The position numbers were made by a program, and so were the translations under genes. Of a DNA stretch of 64,000 nucleotides, positions 38,201-52,300 are shown piece after piece (the stretch's first letter is position 1; every line of letters begins with the position of its first letter). The stretch is from Rhipicephalus microplus (taxonomy: Eukaryota > Arthropoda > Arachnida > Ixodida > Ixodidae). The notes under the pieces are model-generated. The model was not told the origin of the DNA. It made no database searches and saw only the letters and a list, made by a program, of their open reading frames with translations. The stretch is taken from positions 137,207,319 to 137,271,318 of the forward strand of contig NC_134707.1 of the NCBI RefSeq assembly GCF_043290135.1, in the 5' to 3' direction.

Positions 38201-38580
38201 CGTTTTGGAATGCACACGCGCATACTCGTTTTGGAATAGGCACGTGCGTAATTGTTTTTCAATGCGAAAGCGCATACGCGTTTTTGAACATGCACACGCG
38301 TACTCATTTTCGATTGCACACGCGCGTACTCGTTTTGGAATAGGCACGCGCGTACTCGTTTTTGAATTCGCACGCGCATACTCGTTTTTGAATGCACACG
38401 CGCATACTCGGTTTGGAATAGGCACGCGCATACTCGTTTTGGAATGCACACGCACATACTCGTTTTGGAATAGGCACGTGCATACTCGTTTTTGAATGCA
38501 CACGCGCGTATGCGTTTTTGAACAGGCACATGCGCACTCGTTTTTGATTGCGCACGCGTATACTCGTTTTTGAATGCGCA
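35200..38580. repeat. Region carrying permuted copies of 29.2-32.6 kb
   Basis: 35.90-36.96 kb equals 30.12-31.18 kb (offset 5,777, then 5,776 after a single-base loss at the TGCGACGCGC unit near 36630). The next part, 36.70-37.54 kb, equals 29.21-30.05 kb (offset 7,487), and 37.32-38.58 kb equals 31.34-32.59 kb. Source segments thus appear in a rotated order, as unequal exchange within a tandem higher-order array would give. Confidence 0.85.
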
Positions 38581-41500
38581 CACGCATACTCGTTTTTCAA
38601 TGCACAAGCGCATACTATGTTTCGGAATACGCACGCGCATACTCGTTTTGGAATGCGCACGCGCATACTAGTTTTTGAATGCACACGCGCATACTCGTTT
38701 TCGAATAGGCACGCGCATACTCGTTTTTGAAAGCACACGCGCATACTCGTTTTTGAATGCACACGCGCATACACGTTTCGGAATAGGCACGCACATACTC
38801 GTTTTTGAAACTGCAAGTGCGTTCTCGTTTTTTAATGCGCACGCGCATACTCGTTTTGAATTACACACAAACATACTTGTTTTTGAATGCACACGCCCAT
38901 ACTCGTTTTGGAATGCGCACGCGCATACTCGTTTTTGAATAGGCACACGCATACTCGTTTTTGATTGCGCACGCTTATACTCGTTTTTGAATGCACACGC
39001 GCATACTCGTTTCGAAATAGGCACGCGCATACTCTTTTTGGAATGCGCACGCGCATACTCGTTTTTGAATGCGCACACGCATACTCGTATTTGAATGCAC
39101 ACGCGTATACTCGTTTTGGAATAGGCACGTGCATACTCGTTTTTGATTGCGCACGCGCATACGCGTTTTTAAACAGGCACAAGCCTACTCGTTTTTGAAT
39201 GCGCACGCGTATACTCGTTTTGAATGCGCATGCGCATACTCGTTTTTGAATGCACAACGCGCATACTCGTTTTGAAATAAGCACGCGCATACTCGTTTTT
39301 GAACGCGCACACGCATACTCGTTTTTGAATGCACACGCGCATACTCGTTTCGAAATAGGCACGTGCATACTCTTTTTGGAATGCGCACGCGCATACTCGT
39401 TTTTGAATGCGCACACGCCTATTCGTTTTTGAATGCGCACGCGTATACTCGTTTTGAACGCGCATGCGCATACTCGTTTTTAATTGCACATGCACATACT
39501 CGTTTTGGATTAAGCACGCGTATACTCGTTTTTGAACGCGCACACGCATACTCGTTTTTGAATGCACACGCGCATACTCGTTTTGAATAGGCACGCGCGT
39601 ACTCGTTTTTTAACGTGCACACGCATACTCGTTTTTGAATGCACACTCGCATACTCGTTTTGGAATAGGCACACGCATACTCGTTTTTGATTCCGCACAC
39701 GCATACGCGTTTTTGAACAGGCACACGCGTACTCGTTTTTGAATGCACACATGCATAGTCGTTTTTGAATGCACACGCGCATACTCGTTTTTGAATGGGC
39801 ACGTGCGTACTCGTTTTTGAATGCGCACGCCTACACTCGTTTCGGAATACGCACGCACATACTCGTTTTTGAATGCGCACGCGTATACTCGTTTTGAATG
39901 CACACGCGCATACTCGTTTTTGAATAGGCACGCGTGTACTCGTTTTTGAATGCGCACGCGTATACTCGTTTCGGAATGTGCACGTGCATACTCGTTTTCG
40001 AATAGGCACGCGCATACTCGTTTTTGAATGCGCACACGCATACTCGTTTTTGAACGCACACGCGCATACTCGTTTCGGAATACGCACGCGCATACTCTTT
40101 TTGGAATGCGCACGCGCATATTCGTTTTGGAATAGGCACGTGCGTACTCGTTTTTGAAAGCGAACGCGCATACGCGTTTCTGAACATGCACACGCGTACT
40201 TGTTTATGAATGCGCACGAGTATACTCGTTTTGAATGCGCACGCGCATACTCTTTTTCGAATAGGCACGCACATACGCGTTTTTCAATGCGCACACACAT
40301 ACTCGTTCTTGAATGCACACGCGCATACTCGTTTCGGAATACGCACGCGCATACTCGTTTTGAATGCACACGCGCATACTCGTTTTTGAATAGGCATGCG
40401 CGTACTCGTTTTTGAATGCGCACGCGCATAATTGTTTTTGAATGCACACGCGCATACTCGTTTTGGAATAGGCACGCGCATACTCGTTTTGGAATGCGCA
40501 CACGCATACTCGTATTTGATTGCGCACGCGCATACTCGTTTTGCAATAAGCACGTGCATACTCGTTTTTGAATAGGCACGCGCGTACTCGTTTTTGATTG
40601 CGCACGCGCATACTCGTTTTTGAATGCACACGCGCATACTCGTTTTTTAATGGGCACGCGCGTACTCGTTTTTGAATTTGCACGCGCGTACTCGTTTTTG
40701 AATGCACACGCGCATACTCGGTTTGGAATAGGCATGCGCATACTTGGTTTGGAATAGGCACGCGCATACTCGTTTTGGAATGCACACGCACATACTCGTT
40801 TTGAAATAGGCACGTGCATACTCGTTTTTGAATGCACACGCGCGTATGCGTTTTTGAACAGGCACATGCGTACTCGTTTTTGATTGCGCACGCGTATACT
40901 CGTTTTTGAATGCGCACACGCATACTCGTTTTTGAATGCACACGCGCATACTATGTTTCGGAATACGCACGCGCATACTCGTTTTGGAATGCGCACGCGC
41001 ATACGAGTTTTTGGATGCACACGCGCATACTCGTTTTCGAATAGGCACGCGCATACTCGTTTTTGAAAGCACACGCGCATACTCGTTTTTGAATGCACAC
41101 GCGCATACACGTTTCGGAATAGGCACGCACATACTCGTTTTGGAATGCGCACGCACATACTCGTTTTTGAAACTGCAAGTGCGTACTCGTTTTTTAATGC
41201 GCACGCGCATACTCGTTTTGAATTATACACGAGCATACTTGTTTTTGAATGCACACGCGCATACTCGTTTTGGAATGCGCACGCGCATACTCGTTTTTGA
41301 ATAGGCACACGCATACTCGTTTTTGATTGCGCACGCTTATACTCGTTTTTGAATGCACACGCGCAAACTCGTTTCGAAATAGGCACGCGCATACTCTTTT
41401 TGGAATGCGCACGCGCATACTCGTTTTTGAATGCGCACACGCATACTCGTATTTGAATGCACACGCGTATACTCGTTTTGGAATAGGCACGTGCATACTC

Positions 41501-42300
41501 GTTTTTGATTGCGCACGCGCATACGCGTTTTTAAACAGGCACACGCCTACTCGTTTTTGAATGCGCACGCGTATACTCGTTTTGAATGCGCATGCGCATA
41601 CTCGTTTTTGAATGCACATGCGCATACTCGTTTTGGAATAAGCACGCGCATACTCGTTTTGGAATAGGCACGTGCATACTCGTTTTTCATTGCGCACGCG
41701 CATACGCGTTTTTAAACAGGCACACACCTACTCCTTTTTGAATGCGCACGCGTATACTCGTTTTGAATGCGCATGCGCATACTCGTTTTTGAATGCACAT
41801 GCGCATACTCGTTTTGGAATAAGCACGCGTATACTCGTTTTGAATGCGCATGCGCATACTTGTTTTTGAATGCACATGCGCATACTCGTTTTGGAATAAG
41901 CACGCGCATACTCGTTTTTTAACGCACACACGCGTACTCGTTTTTGAATGCACACTCGCATACTCGTTTTGGATTAGGCACACGCATACTCGTTTTTGAT
42001 TGCGCACGCGTATACTCGTTTTTGAATGCACACGCGCATACTCGTATTTGAATGCACACGCGTATACTCGTTTTGGAATAGGCACGCGCGTACTCGTTTT
42101 TGAATGCGCACGCGCATACGCGTTTTTAAACAGGCACACGCCTACTCGTTTTTTAATGCGCACGCGTATACTCGTTTTGAATGCGCATGTGCATACTCGT
42201 TTTTGAATGAACATGCGCATACTCGTTTTGGAATAAGCACGCGCATACTCGTTTTTAACGCGCACACGCATGCTCGTTTTTGAATGCACACGCGCATACT
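38580..42300. repeat. Mosaic block with pieces of 2.7, 33.2 and 37.4 kb types
   Basis: 38.96-39.58 kb matches 32.97-33.57 kb. 40.14-40.42 kb carries the TTTATGAATGCGCACGAG unit of the 2.7-kb block. 40.88-41.66 kb matches 37.35-38.13 kb at an offset of 3,532 bp. A one-base insertion makes a 27-bp unit, TGCACAACGCGCATACTCG, near 39253. A unit near 41002 reads GCATACGAGTTTTTGG. No unrelated sequence was found. Confidence 0.78.
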
Positions 42301-45300
42301 CGTTTTTTAATAGGCACGCGCGTACTCGTTTTTGAATGCGCACGCGCGTACTCGTTTTTGATTGCACACGCGCATACTCGTTTTGGAATAGGCACGCGCA
42401 TACTCGTTTTGGAATAGGCACGCGCATACTCGTTTTTGAATGCGCACACGCATACTCGTATTTGAATGCACACGCGCGTACTCGTTTTGGAATAGGCACG
42501 TGCATACTCGTTTTTGAATGCGCATGCGCATACGCGTTTTTGAACAGGCACACGCATACTCGTTTTTGAATGCGCACGCGTATACTCGTTATGAATGCGC
42601 ACGCGAATACTCGTATTTGAATGCACACGCACATACTCGTTTCGGAATAGGCACGTGCATACTCGTTTTTGATTGCACACGCGCGTATGCGTTTTTGAAC
42701 AGGCACATGCGTACTCGTTTTTGATTGCGCACGCGTATACTCGTTTTTGAATGCGCACACGCATACTCGTTTTTGAATGCACACGCGCATACTATGTTTC
42801 GGAATACGCACGCGCATACTCGTTTTGGAATGCGCACGCGCATACTAGTTTTTGAATGCACACGCGCATACTCGTTTTCGAATAGGCACGCGCATACTCG
42901 TTTTTGAAAGCACACGCGCATACTCGTTTTTGAATGCAAACGCGCATACTCGTTTCGAAATAGGCACGCGCATACTCGTTTTGGAATGCGCACGCGCATA
43001 CTCGTTTTTGAATGCGCACACGCATACACGTTTTTGATTGCACACGCGCATAATCATTTTGGAATAGGCACGCGCATACTCGTTTTTGAATGCGCACACG
43101 CATACTCGTATTTGAATGCACACGCGCGTACTCGTTTTGGAATAGGCACATGCATACTCGTTTTTGAATGCGCACGCGCATACTCGTTTTAGAATAAGCA
43201 CGCGCATACTCGTTTTTGAACGCACACACGCATACTCGTTTTTGAATGCACACGCGCATACTCGTTTTTGAATAGGCACGCGCGTACTCGTTTTTGAATG
43301 CGCACGCGCATACTCGTTTTTGATTGCACACGCGCATACTCAATTTGGAATAGGCACGCGCATACTCGTTTTTGAAGGCGCACACGCATAGTCGTATTTG
43401 AATGCACACGCACGTACTCGTTTTGGAATGGGCACGTGCATACTCGTTTTGAATGCGCACGCGCATACGCGTTTTTGAACAGGCACACGCGTACTCGTTT
43501 TTGAATGCGCACGCGTATACTCGTTTTGAATGCGCACGCGCATACTCGTTTTTGAATGCACACGCGCATACTCGGTTTGGAATAGGCACGCGCATACTCG
43601 TTTCGGAATGCACACGCACATACTCGTTTTGGAATAGGCACGTGCATACTCGTTTTTGAATGCACACGCGCGTATGCGTTTTTGAACAGGCACATGCGTA
43701 CTCGTTTTTGATTGCGCACGCGTATACTCGTTTTTGAATGCGCACAAGCATACTCGTTTTTGAATGCACACGCGCATACTATGTTTCGGAATACGCACCC
43801 GCATACTCGTTTTGGAATGCGCACGCGCATACTAGTTTTTGAATGCACACGCGCATACTCGTTTTCGAATAGGCACGCACATACTTGTTTTGGAATGCGC
43901 ACGCACATACTCGTTTTTGAAACTGCAAGTGCGTACTCGTTTTTTAATGCGCACGCGCATACTCGTTTTGAATTATACACGAGCATACTTGTTTTTGAAT
44001 GCACACGCGCATACTCGTTTTGGAATGCGCACGCGCATACTCGTTTTTGAATAGGCACACGCATACTCGTTTTTGATTGCGCACGCTTATACTCGTTTTT
44101 GAATGCACACGCGCATACTCGTTTCAAAATAGGCACGCGCATACTCTTTTTGGAATGCGCACGCGCATACTCGTTTTTTAATGCGCACACGCATACTCGT
44201 ATTTGAATGCACACGCGTATACTCGTTTTGGAATAGGCACGTGCATACTCGTTTTTGATTGCGCACGCGCATACGCGTTTTTAAACTGGCACACGCCTAC
44301 TCGTTTTTGATTGCGCACGCGTATACTCGTTTTGAATGCGCATGCGCATACTCGTTTTTGAATGCACATGCGCATACTCGTTTTGGAATAAGCACGCGCA
44401 TACTTGTTTTGGAATAGGCACGTGCATACTCGTTTTTCATTGCGCACGCGCATACGCGTTTTTAAACAGGCACGCGCCTACTCCTTTTTGATTGCGCACG
44501 CATATACTCGTTTTGAATGCGCATGCGCATACTCGTTTTTGAATGCACATGCGCATACTCGTTTTGGAACAAGCACGCGTATACTCGTTTTGAATGCGCA
44601 TGCGCATACTTGTTTTTGAATGCACATGCGCATACTCGTTTTGGAATAAGCACGCGCATACTCGTTTTTTAACGCGCACACGCATACTCGTTTTTGAATG
44701 CACACTCGCATACTCGTTTTGGAATAGGCACACGCATACTCGTTTTTGATTGCGCACGCGTATACTCGTTTTTGAATGCACACGCGCATACTCGTTTCGA
44801 AATAGGCACGCGCATACTCGTTTTGGAATGCGCACGCGCATCCTCGTTTTTGAATGCGCACACTCATACTCGTATTTAAATGCACACGCGTATACTCGTT
44901 TTGGAATAGGCACGCGCGTACTCGTTTTTGAATGCGCACGCGCATACGCGTTTTTAAACAGGCACACGCCTACTCGTTTTTTAATGCGCACGCGTATACT
45001 CGTTTTGAATGCGCATGTGCATACTCGTTTTTGAATGCACACGCGCATACTCGTTTTTTAATAGGCACGCGCGTACTCGTTTTTGAATGCGCACGCGCGT
45101 ACTCGTTTTTGATTGCACACGCGCATACTCGTTTTGGAATAGGCACGCGCATACTCGTTTTTGAATGCGCACACGCATACTCGTATTTGAATGCACACGC
45201 GCGTACTCGTTTTGGAATAGGCACGTGCATACTCGTTTTTGAATGCGCATGCGCATACGCGTTTTTGAACAGGCACACGCATACTCGTTTTTGAATGCGC

Positions 45301-48300
45301 ACGCGTATACTCGTTATGAATGCGCACGCGAATACTCGTATTTGAATGCACACGCACATACTCGTTTTGGAATAGGCACGTGCATACTCGTTTTTGATTG
45401 CACACGCGCGTATGCGTTTTTGAATGCACACGCGCGTACTCGTTTTGGAATAGGCACGTGCATACTCGTTTTTGAATGCGCATGCGCATACGCGTTTTTG
45501 AACAGGCACACGCATACTCGTTTTTGAATGCGCACGCGTATACTCGTTATGAATGCGCACGGGAATACTCGTATTTGAATCCACACGCACATACTCGTTT
45601 TGGAATAGGCACGTGCATACTCGTTTTTGATTGCACACGCGCGTATGCGTTTTTGAACAGGCACATGCGTACTCGTTTTTGATTGCGCACGCGTATACTC
45701 GTTTTTGAATGCGCACGCGCATACTATGTTTCGGAATACGCACGCGCATACTCGTTTTGGAATGCGCACGCGCATACTAGTTTTTGAATGCACACGCGCA
45801 TACTCGTTTTCGAATAGGCACGCGCATACTCGTTTTTGAAAGCACACGCGCATACTCGTTTTTGAATGCAAACGCGCATACTCGTTTCGAAATAGGCACG
45901 CCCATACTCGTTTTGGAATGCGCACGCGCATACTCGTTTTTGAATGCGCACACGCATACTCGTTTTTGATTCCACACGCGCATAATCATTTTGGAATAGG
46001 CACGCGCATACTCGTTTTTGAATGCGCACACGCATACTCGTATTTGAATGCACACGCGCGTACTCGTTTTGGAATAGGCACATGCATACTCGTTTTTGAA
46101 TGCGCACGCGCATACTCGTTTTAGAATAAGCACGCGCATACTCGTTTTTGAACACACACACGCATACTCGTTTTTGAATGCACACGCGCATACTCGTTTT
46201 TGAATAGGCACGCGCGTACTCGTTTTTGAATGCGCACGCGCATACTCGTTTTTGATTGCACACGCACTTACTCAATTTGGAATAGGCACGCGCATACTCG
46301 TTTTTGAAGGCGCACACGCATAGTCGTATTTGAATGCACACGCACGTACTCGTTTTGGAATGGGCACGTGCATACTCGTTTTGAATGCGCACGCGCATAC
46401 GCGTTTTTGAACAGGCACACGCGTACTCGTTTTTGATTGCGCACGCGTATACTCGTTTTGAATGCGCACGCGCATACTCGTTTTTGAATGCACACGCGCA
46501 TACTCGGTTTGGAATAGGCACGCGCATACTCGTTTCGGAATGCACACGCACATACTCGTTTTGGAATAGGCACGTGCATACTCGTTTTTGAATGCACACG
46601 CGCGTATGCGTTTTTGAACAGGCACATGCGTACTCGTTTTTGATTGCGCACGCGTATACTCGTTTTTGAATGCGCACACGCATACTCCTTTTTGAATGCA
46701 CACGCGCATACTATGTTTCGGAATACGCACGCGCATACTCGTTTGGGAATGCGCACGCGCATACTAGTTTTTGTATGCACACGCGCATACTCGTTTTCGA
46801 ATAGGCACGCACATTTTCGTTTTGGAATGCGCACGCACATACTCGTTTTTGAAACTGCAAGTGCGTACTCGTTTTTCAATGCGCACGCGCATACTCGTTT
46901 TGAATTATACACGAGCATACTTGTTTTTGAATGCACAGGCGCATACTCGTTTTGGAATGCGCACGCGCATACTCGTTTTTGAATAGGCACACGCATACTC
47001 GTTTTTGATTGCGCACGCTTATACTCGTTTTTGAATGCACACGCGCATACTCGTTTCAAAATAGGCACGCGCATACTCTTTTTGGAATGCGCACGCGCAT
47101 ACTCGTTTTTGAATGCGCACACGCATACTCGTATTTGAATGCACACGCGTATACTCGTTTTGGAATAGGCACGTGCATACTCGTTTTTGATTGCGCACGC
47201 GCATACGCGTTTTTAAACAGGCACACGCCGACTCGTTTTTGATTGCGCACGCGTATACTCGTTTCGAATGCGCATGCGCATACTCGTTTTTGAATGCACA
47301 TGCCCATACTCGTTTTGGAATAAGCACGCGCATACTTGTTTTGGAATAGGCACGTGCATACTCGTTTTTCATTGCGCACGCGCATACGCGTTTTTAAACA
47401 GGCACACGCCTACTCCTTTTTGAATGCGCACGCGTATACTCGTTTTGAATGCGCATGCGCATACTCGTTTTTGAATGCACATGCGCATACTCGTTTTGGA
47501 ACAAGCACGCGTATACTCGTTTTGAATGCGCATGCGCATACTTGTTTTTGAATGCACATGCGCATACTCGTTTTGGAATAAGCACGCGCATATCGTTTTT
47601 TAACGCGCACACGCATACTCGTTTTTGAATGCACACTCGCATACTCGTTTTGGAATAGGCACACGCATACTCGTTTTTGATTGCGCACGCGTATACTCGT
47701 TTTTGAATGCACACGCGCATACTCGTTTCGAAATAGGCACGCGCATACTCGTTTTGGAATGCGCACGCGCATACTCGTTTTTGAATGCGCACACGCATAC
47801 TCGTATTTGAATGCACATGCGTATACTCGTTTTGGAATAGGCACGCGCGTACTCAATTTTGAATGCGCACGCGCATACGCGTTTTTAAACAGGCACACGC
47901 CTACTCGTTTTTTAATGCGCACGCGTATACTCGTTTTGAATGCGCATGCGCATACTCGTTTTTGAATGAACATGGGCATACTCGTTTTGGAATAAGCACG
48001 CGCATACTCGTTTTTTAACGCGCACACGAATTCTCGTTTTTGAATGCACACGCGCATACTTGTTTTTGAATAGGCACGCGCGTAATCGTTTTTGAATGCG
48101 CACGCGCGTACTCGTTTTTGATTGCACACGCGCATACTCGTTTTGGAATAGGCACGCGCATACTCGTTTTTGAATGCGCACACGCATACTCGTATTTGAA
48201 TGCACACGCGCGTACTCGTTTTGGAATAGGCACGTGCATACTCTTTTTTGAATGCGCATGCGCATACGCGTTTTTGAACAGGCACACGCATACTCGTTTT

Positions 48301-48400
48301 TGAATGCGCACGCGTATACTCGTTATGAATGCGCACGCGCATACTCGTATTTGAATACACACGCACATACTCGTTTTGGAATAGGCACGTGCATACTCGT
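42300..48400. repeat. Tandem higher-order repeat, period about 2,932 bp (two copies)
   Basis: 42.73-44.68 kb matches 45.66-47.60 kb at an offset of 2,932 bp (42852/45784, 43453/46385, 43712/46644, 44404/47336). The offset becomes 2,931 after a one-base loss near 47590 (GCATATCGTTTTTTA) and 3,009 (plus 78) near 45.1/48.1 kb. A shorter duplication of 42.5 kb-type units at 45243 and 45476 (233 bp apart) lies at the junction. Shared variants include GATTGCACACGCGCATAATCATTTTGG, read in two parts as GATTGCACACG and CATAATCATTTTGG, and CATAGTCGTATTTG. Confidence 0.88.
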
Positions 48401-49380
48401 TTTTGATTGCACACGCGCGTATGCGTTTTTGAACAGGCACATGCGTACTCGTTTTTGATTGCGCACGCGCATACTCGTTTTGGAATGCGCACGCGCATAC
48501 TAGTTTTTGAATGCACACGCGCATACTCGTTTTCGAATAGGCACGCGCATACTCGTTTTTGAAAGCACACGCGCATACTCGTTTTTGAATGCAAACGCGC
48601 ATACTCGTTTCGAAATAGGCACGCGCATACTCGTTTTGGAATGCGCACGCGCATACTCGTTTTTGAATGCGCACACGCATACTCGTTTTTGATTGCACAC
48701 GCGCATAATCATTTTGGAATAGGCACGCGCATACTCGTTTTTGAATGCGTACACGCATACTCGTATTTGAATGCACACGCGCGTACTCGTTTTGGAATAG
48801 GCACATGCATACTCGTTTTTGAATGCGCACGCGCATACTCGTTTTAGAATAAGCACGCGCATACTCGTTTTTGAACGCACACACGCATACTCGTTTTTGA
48901 ATGCACACGCGCATACTAGTTTTTGAATAGGCACGCGCGTACTCGTTTTTGAATGCGCACGCGCATACTCGTTTTTGATTGCACACGCGCATACTCGTTT
49001 TGGAATAGGCACGCGCATACTCGTTTTTGAAGGCGCACACGCATAGTCGTATTTGAATGCACACGCACGTACTCGTTTTGGAATGGGCACGTGCATACTC
49101 GTTTTGAATGCGCACGCGCATACGCGTTTTTGAACAGGCACACGCGTACTCGTTTTTGAATGCGCACGCGTATACTCGTTTTGAATGCGCACGCGCATAC
49201 TCGTTTTTGAATGCACCCGCACATACTCGTTTTGGAATAGGCACGCGCATACTCGTTTTTTAATGCGCACACGCATACTCGTATTTGAATGCACACGCGC
49301 ATACTCGTTTTGGAATAGGTAGGTGCGTACTCGTTTTTGAATGCGCACACGCATACTCGTTTTGAATGCGCACGCGCATA
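48400..49380. repeat. Partial third copy of the 2.93-kb repeat
   Basis: 48507-48847 matches 45784-46124 at an offset of 2,723 bp. Near 48.47 kb this copy lacks units present in the earlier ones, including CATACTATGTTTCGG. After about 49.2 kb the units change to those of the following 1.48-kb repeat. One unit near 49320 reads TAGGTAGGTGCGTACTCG, a rare non-CpG change. Confidence 0.82.
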
Positions 49381-52300
49381 CTCGTTTTTGAATGCACACG
49401 CGCATACTCGTTTTTGAATAGGCACGCGCGTACTCGTTTTTGAATGCGCACGCACATACTCGTTTTTGATTGCACACGCGCATACTCGTTTTGGAATAGG
49501 CACGCGCATACTCGTTTTTGAATGGGCACACGCATTGTCGTATTTGAATGCACACGCGCGTACTCGTTTTGGAATGGGCACGTGCATACTCGTTTTGAAT
49601 GCGCACGCGCATACGCGTTTTTGAACAGGCACACGCGTACTCGTTTTTGAATGCGCACGCGTATACTCGTTTTGAATGCGCACGCGCATACTCGTTTTTG
49701 AATGCACACGCGCATACTCGGTTTCGGAATACGCACGCGCATACTCGTTTTGGAATGCGCACGCGCATACTAGTTTTTGAATGCACACGCGCATACTCGT
49801 TTTCGAATAGGCACGCGCATACTCGTTTTTGAAAGCACACGCGCATACTCGTTTTTGAATGCACACGCGCATACACGTTTCGGAATAGGCACGCACATAC
49901 TCGTTTTTGAAACTGCAAGTGCGTACTCGTTTTTTATAGCGCACGCGCATACTCGTTTTGAAATATACACGAGCATACTTGTTTTTGAATGCACACGCGC
50001 ATACTCGTTTAGGAATGCGCACGCGCATACTCGTTTATGAATAGGCACACGCATACTCGTTTTTGATTGCGCACGCTTATACTCGTTTTTGAATGCACAC
50101 GCGCATGCTCGTTTCGAAATAGGCACGCGCATACTCTTTTTGGAATGCGCACGCGCATACTCGTTTTTGAATGCACACGCGCATACTCGTATTTGAATGC
50201 ACACGCGTATACTCGTTTTGGAATAGGCACGTGCATACTCGTTTTTGATTGCGCACACGCATACTCGTATTTGAATGCACACACGTATACTCGTTTTGGA
50301 ATAGGCACGTGCATACTCGTTTTTGAATGCACACGCGCATACTCGTTTTTAAATAGGCATGCACGTACTCGTTTTTGAATGCGCACGCGCATAATTGTTT
50401 TTGAATGCACACGCGCATACTCGTTTTGGAATAGGCACGCGCATACTCGTTTTTGAATGCGCACACGCATACTCGTATTTGATTGCGCACGCGCATACTG
50501 GTTTTGCAATAGGCACGTGCATACTCGTTTTTGAATAGGCACGCGCGTACTCGTTTTTGATTGCGCACGCGCATACTCGTTTTTGAATGCACACGCGCAT
50601 ACTCGTTTTTGAATGGGCACGCGCGTACTCGTTTTTGAATGCGCACGCGCATACTCGTTTTTGAATGCACACGCGCATACTCGGTTTGGAATAGGCACGC
50701 GCATACTCGTTTTTGAATGCACACGCACATACTCGTTTTGGAATAGGCACGTGCATACTCGTTTTTGAATGCACACGCGCGTATGCGTTTTTGAACAGGC
50801 ACATGCGTACTCGTTTTTGATTGCGCACGCGTATACTCGTTTTTGAATGCGCACACGCATACTCGTTTTTGAATGCACACGCGCATACTCGTTTTTGAAT
50901 AGGCACGCGCGTACTCGTTTTTGAATGCGCACGCACATACTCGTTTTTGATTGCACACGCGCATACTCGTTTTGGAATAGGCACGCGCATACTTGTTTTT
51001 GAATGGGCACACGCATTGTCGTATTTGAATGCACACGCGCGTACTCGTTTTGGAATGGGCACGTGCATACTCGTTTTGAATGCGCACGCGCATACGCGTT
51101 TTTGAACAGGCACACGCGTACTCGTTTTTGAATGCGCACGCGTATACTCGTTTTGAATGCGCACGCGCATACTCGTTTTTGAATGCACACGCGCATACTC
51201 GGTTTCGGAATACGCACGCGCATACTCGTTTTGGAATGCGCACGCGCATACTAGTTTTTGAATGCACACGCGCATACTCGTTTTCGAATAGGCACGCGCA
51301 TACTCGTTTTTGAAAGCACACGCGCATACTCGTTTTTGAATGCACACGCGCATACACGTTTCGGAATAGGCACGCAGATACTCGTTTTTGAAACTGCAAG
51401 TGCGTACTCGTTTTTTATAGCGCACGCGCATACTCGTTTTGAAATATACACGAGCATACTTGTTTTTGAATGCACACGCGCATACTCGTTTTTGAATGCG
51501 CACGCGCATACTCGTTTATGAATAGGCACACGCATACTCGTTTTTGATTGCGCACGCTTATACTCGTTTTTGAATGCACACGCGCATGCTCGTTTCGAAA
51601 TAGGCACGCGCATACTCTTTTTGGAATGCGCACGCGCATACTCGTTTTTGAATGCACACGCGCATACTCGTATTTGAATGCACACGCGTATACTCGTTTT
51701 GGAATAGGCACGTGCATACTCGTTTTTGATTGCGCACACGCATACTCGTATTTGAATGCACACACGTATACTCGTTTTGGAATAGGCACGTGCATACTCG
51801 TTTTTGAATGCACACGCGCATACTCGTATTTGAATGCACACACGTATACTCGTTTTGGAATAGGCACGTGCATACTCGTTTTTGAATGCACACGCGCATA
51901 CTCGTTTTTAAATAGGCATGCACGTACTCGTTTTTGAATGCGCACGCGCATAATTGTTTTTGAATGCACACGCGCATACTCGTTTTGGAATAGGCACGCG
52001 CATACTCGTTTTTGAATGCGCACACGCATACTCGTATTTGATTGCGCACGCGCATACTGGTTTTGCAATAGGCACGTGCATACTCGTTTTTGAATAGGCA
52101 CGCGCGTACTCGTTTTTGATTGCGCACGCGCATACTCGTTTTTGAATGCACACGCGCATACTCGTTTTTGAATGGGCACGCGCGTACTCGTTTTTGAATG
52201 CGCACGCGCATACTCGTTTTTGAATGCACACGCGCATACTCGGTTTGGAATAGGCACGCGCATACTCGTTTTTGAATGCACACGCACATACTCGTTTTGG

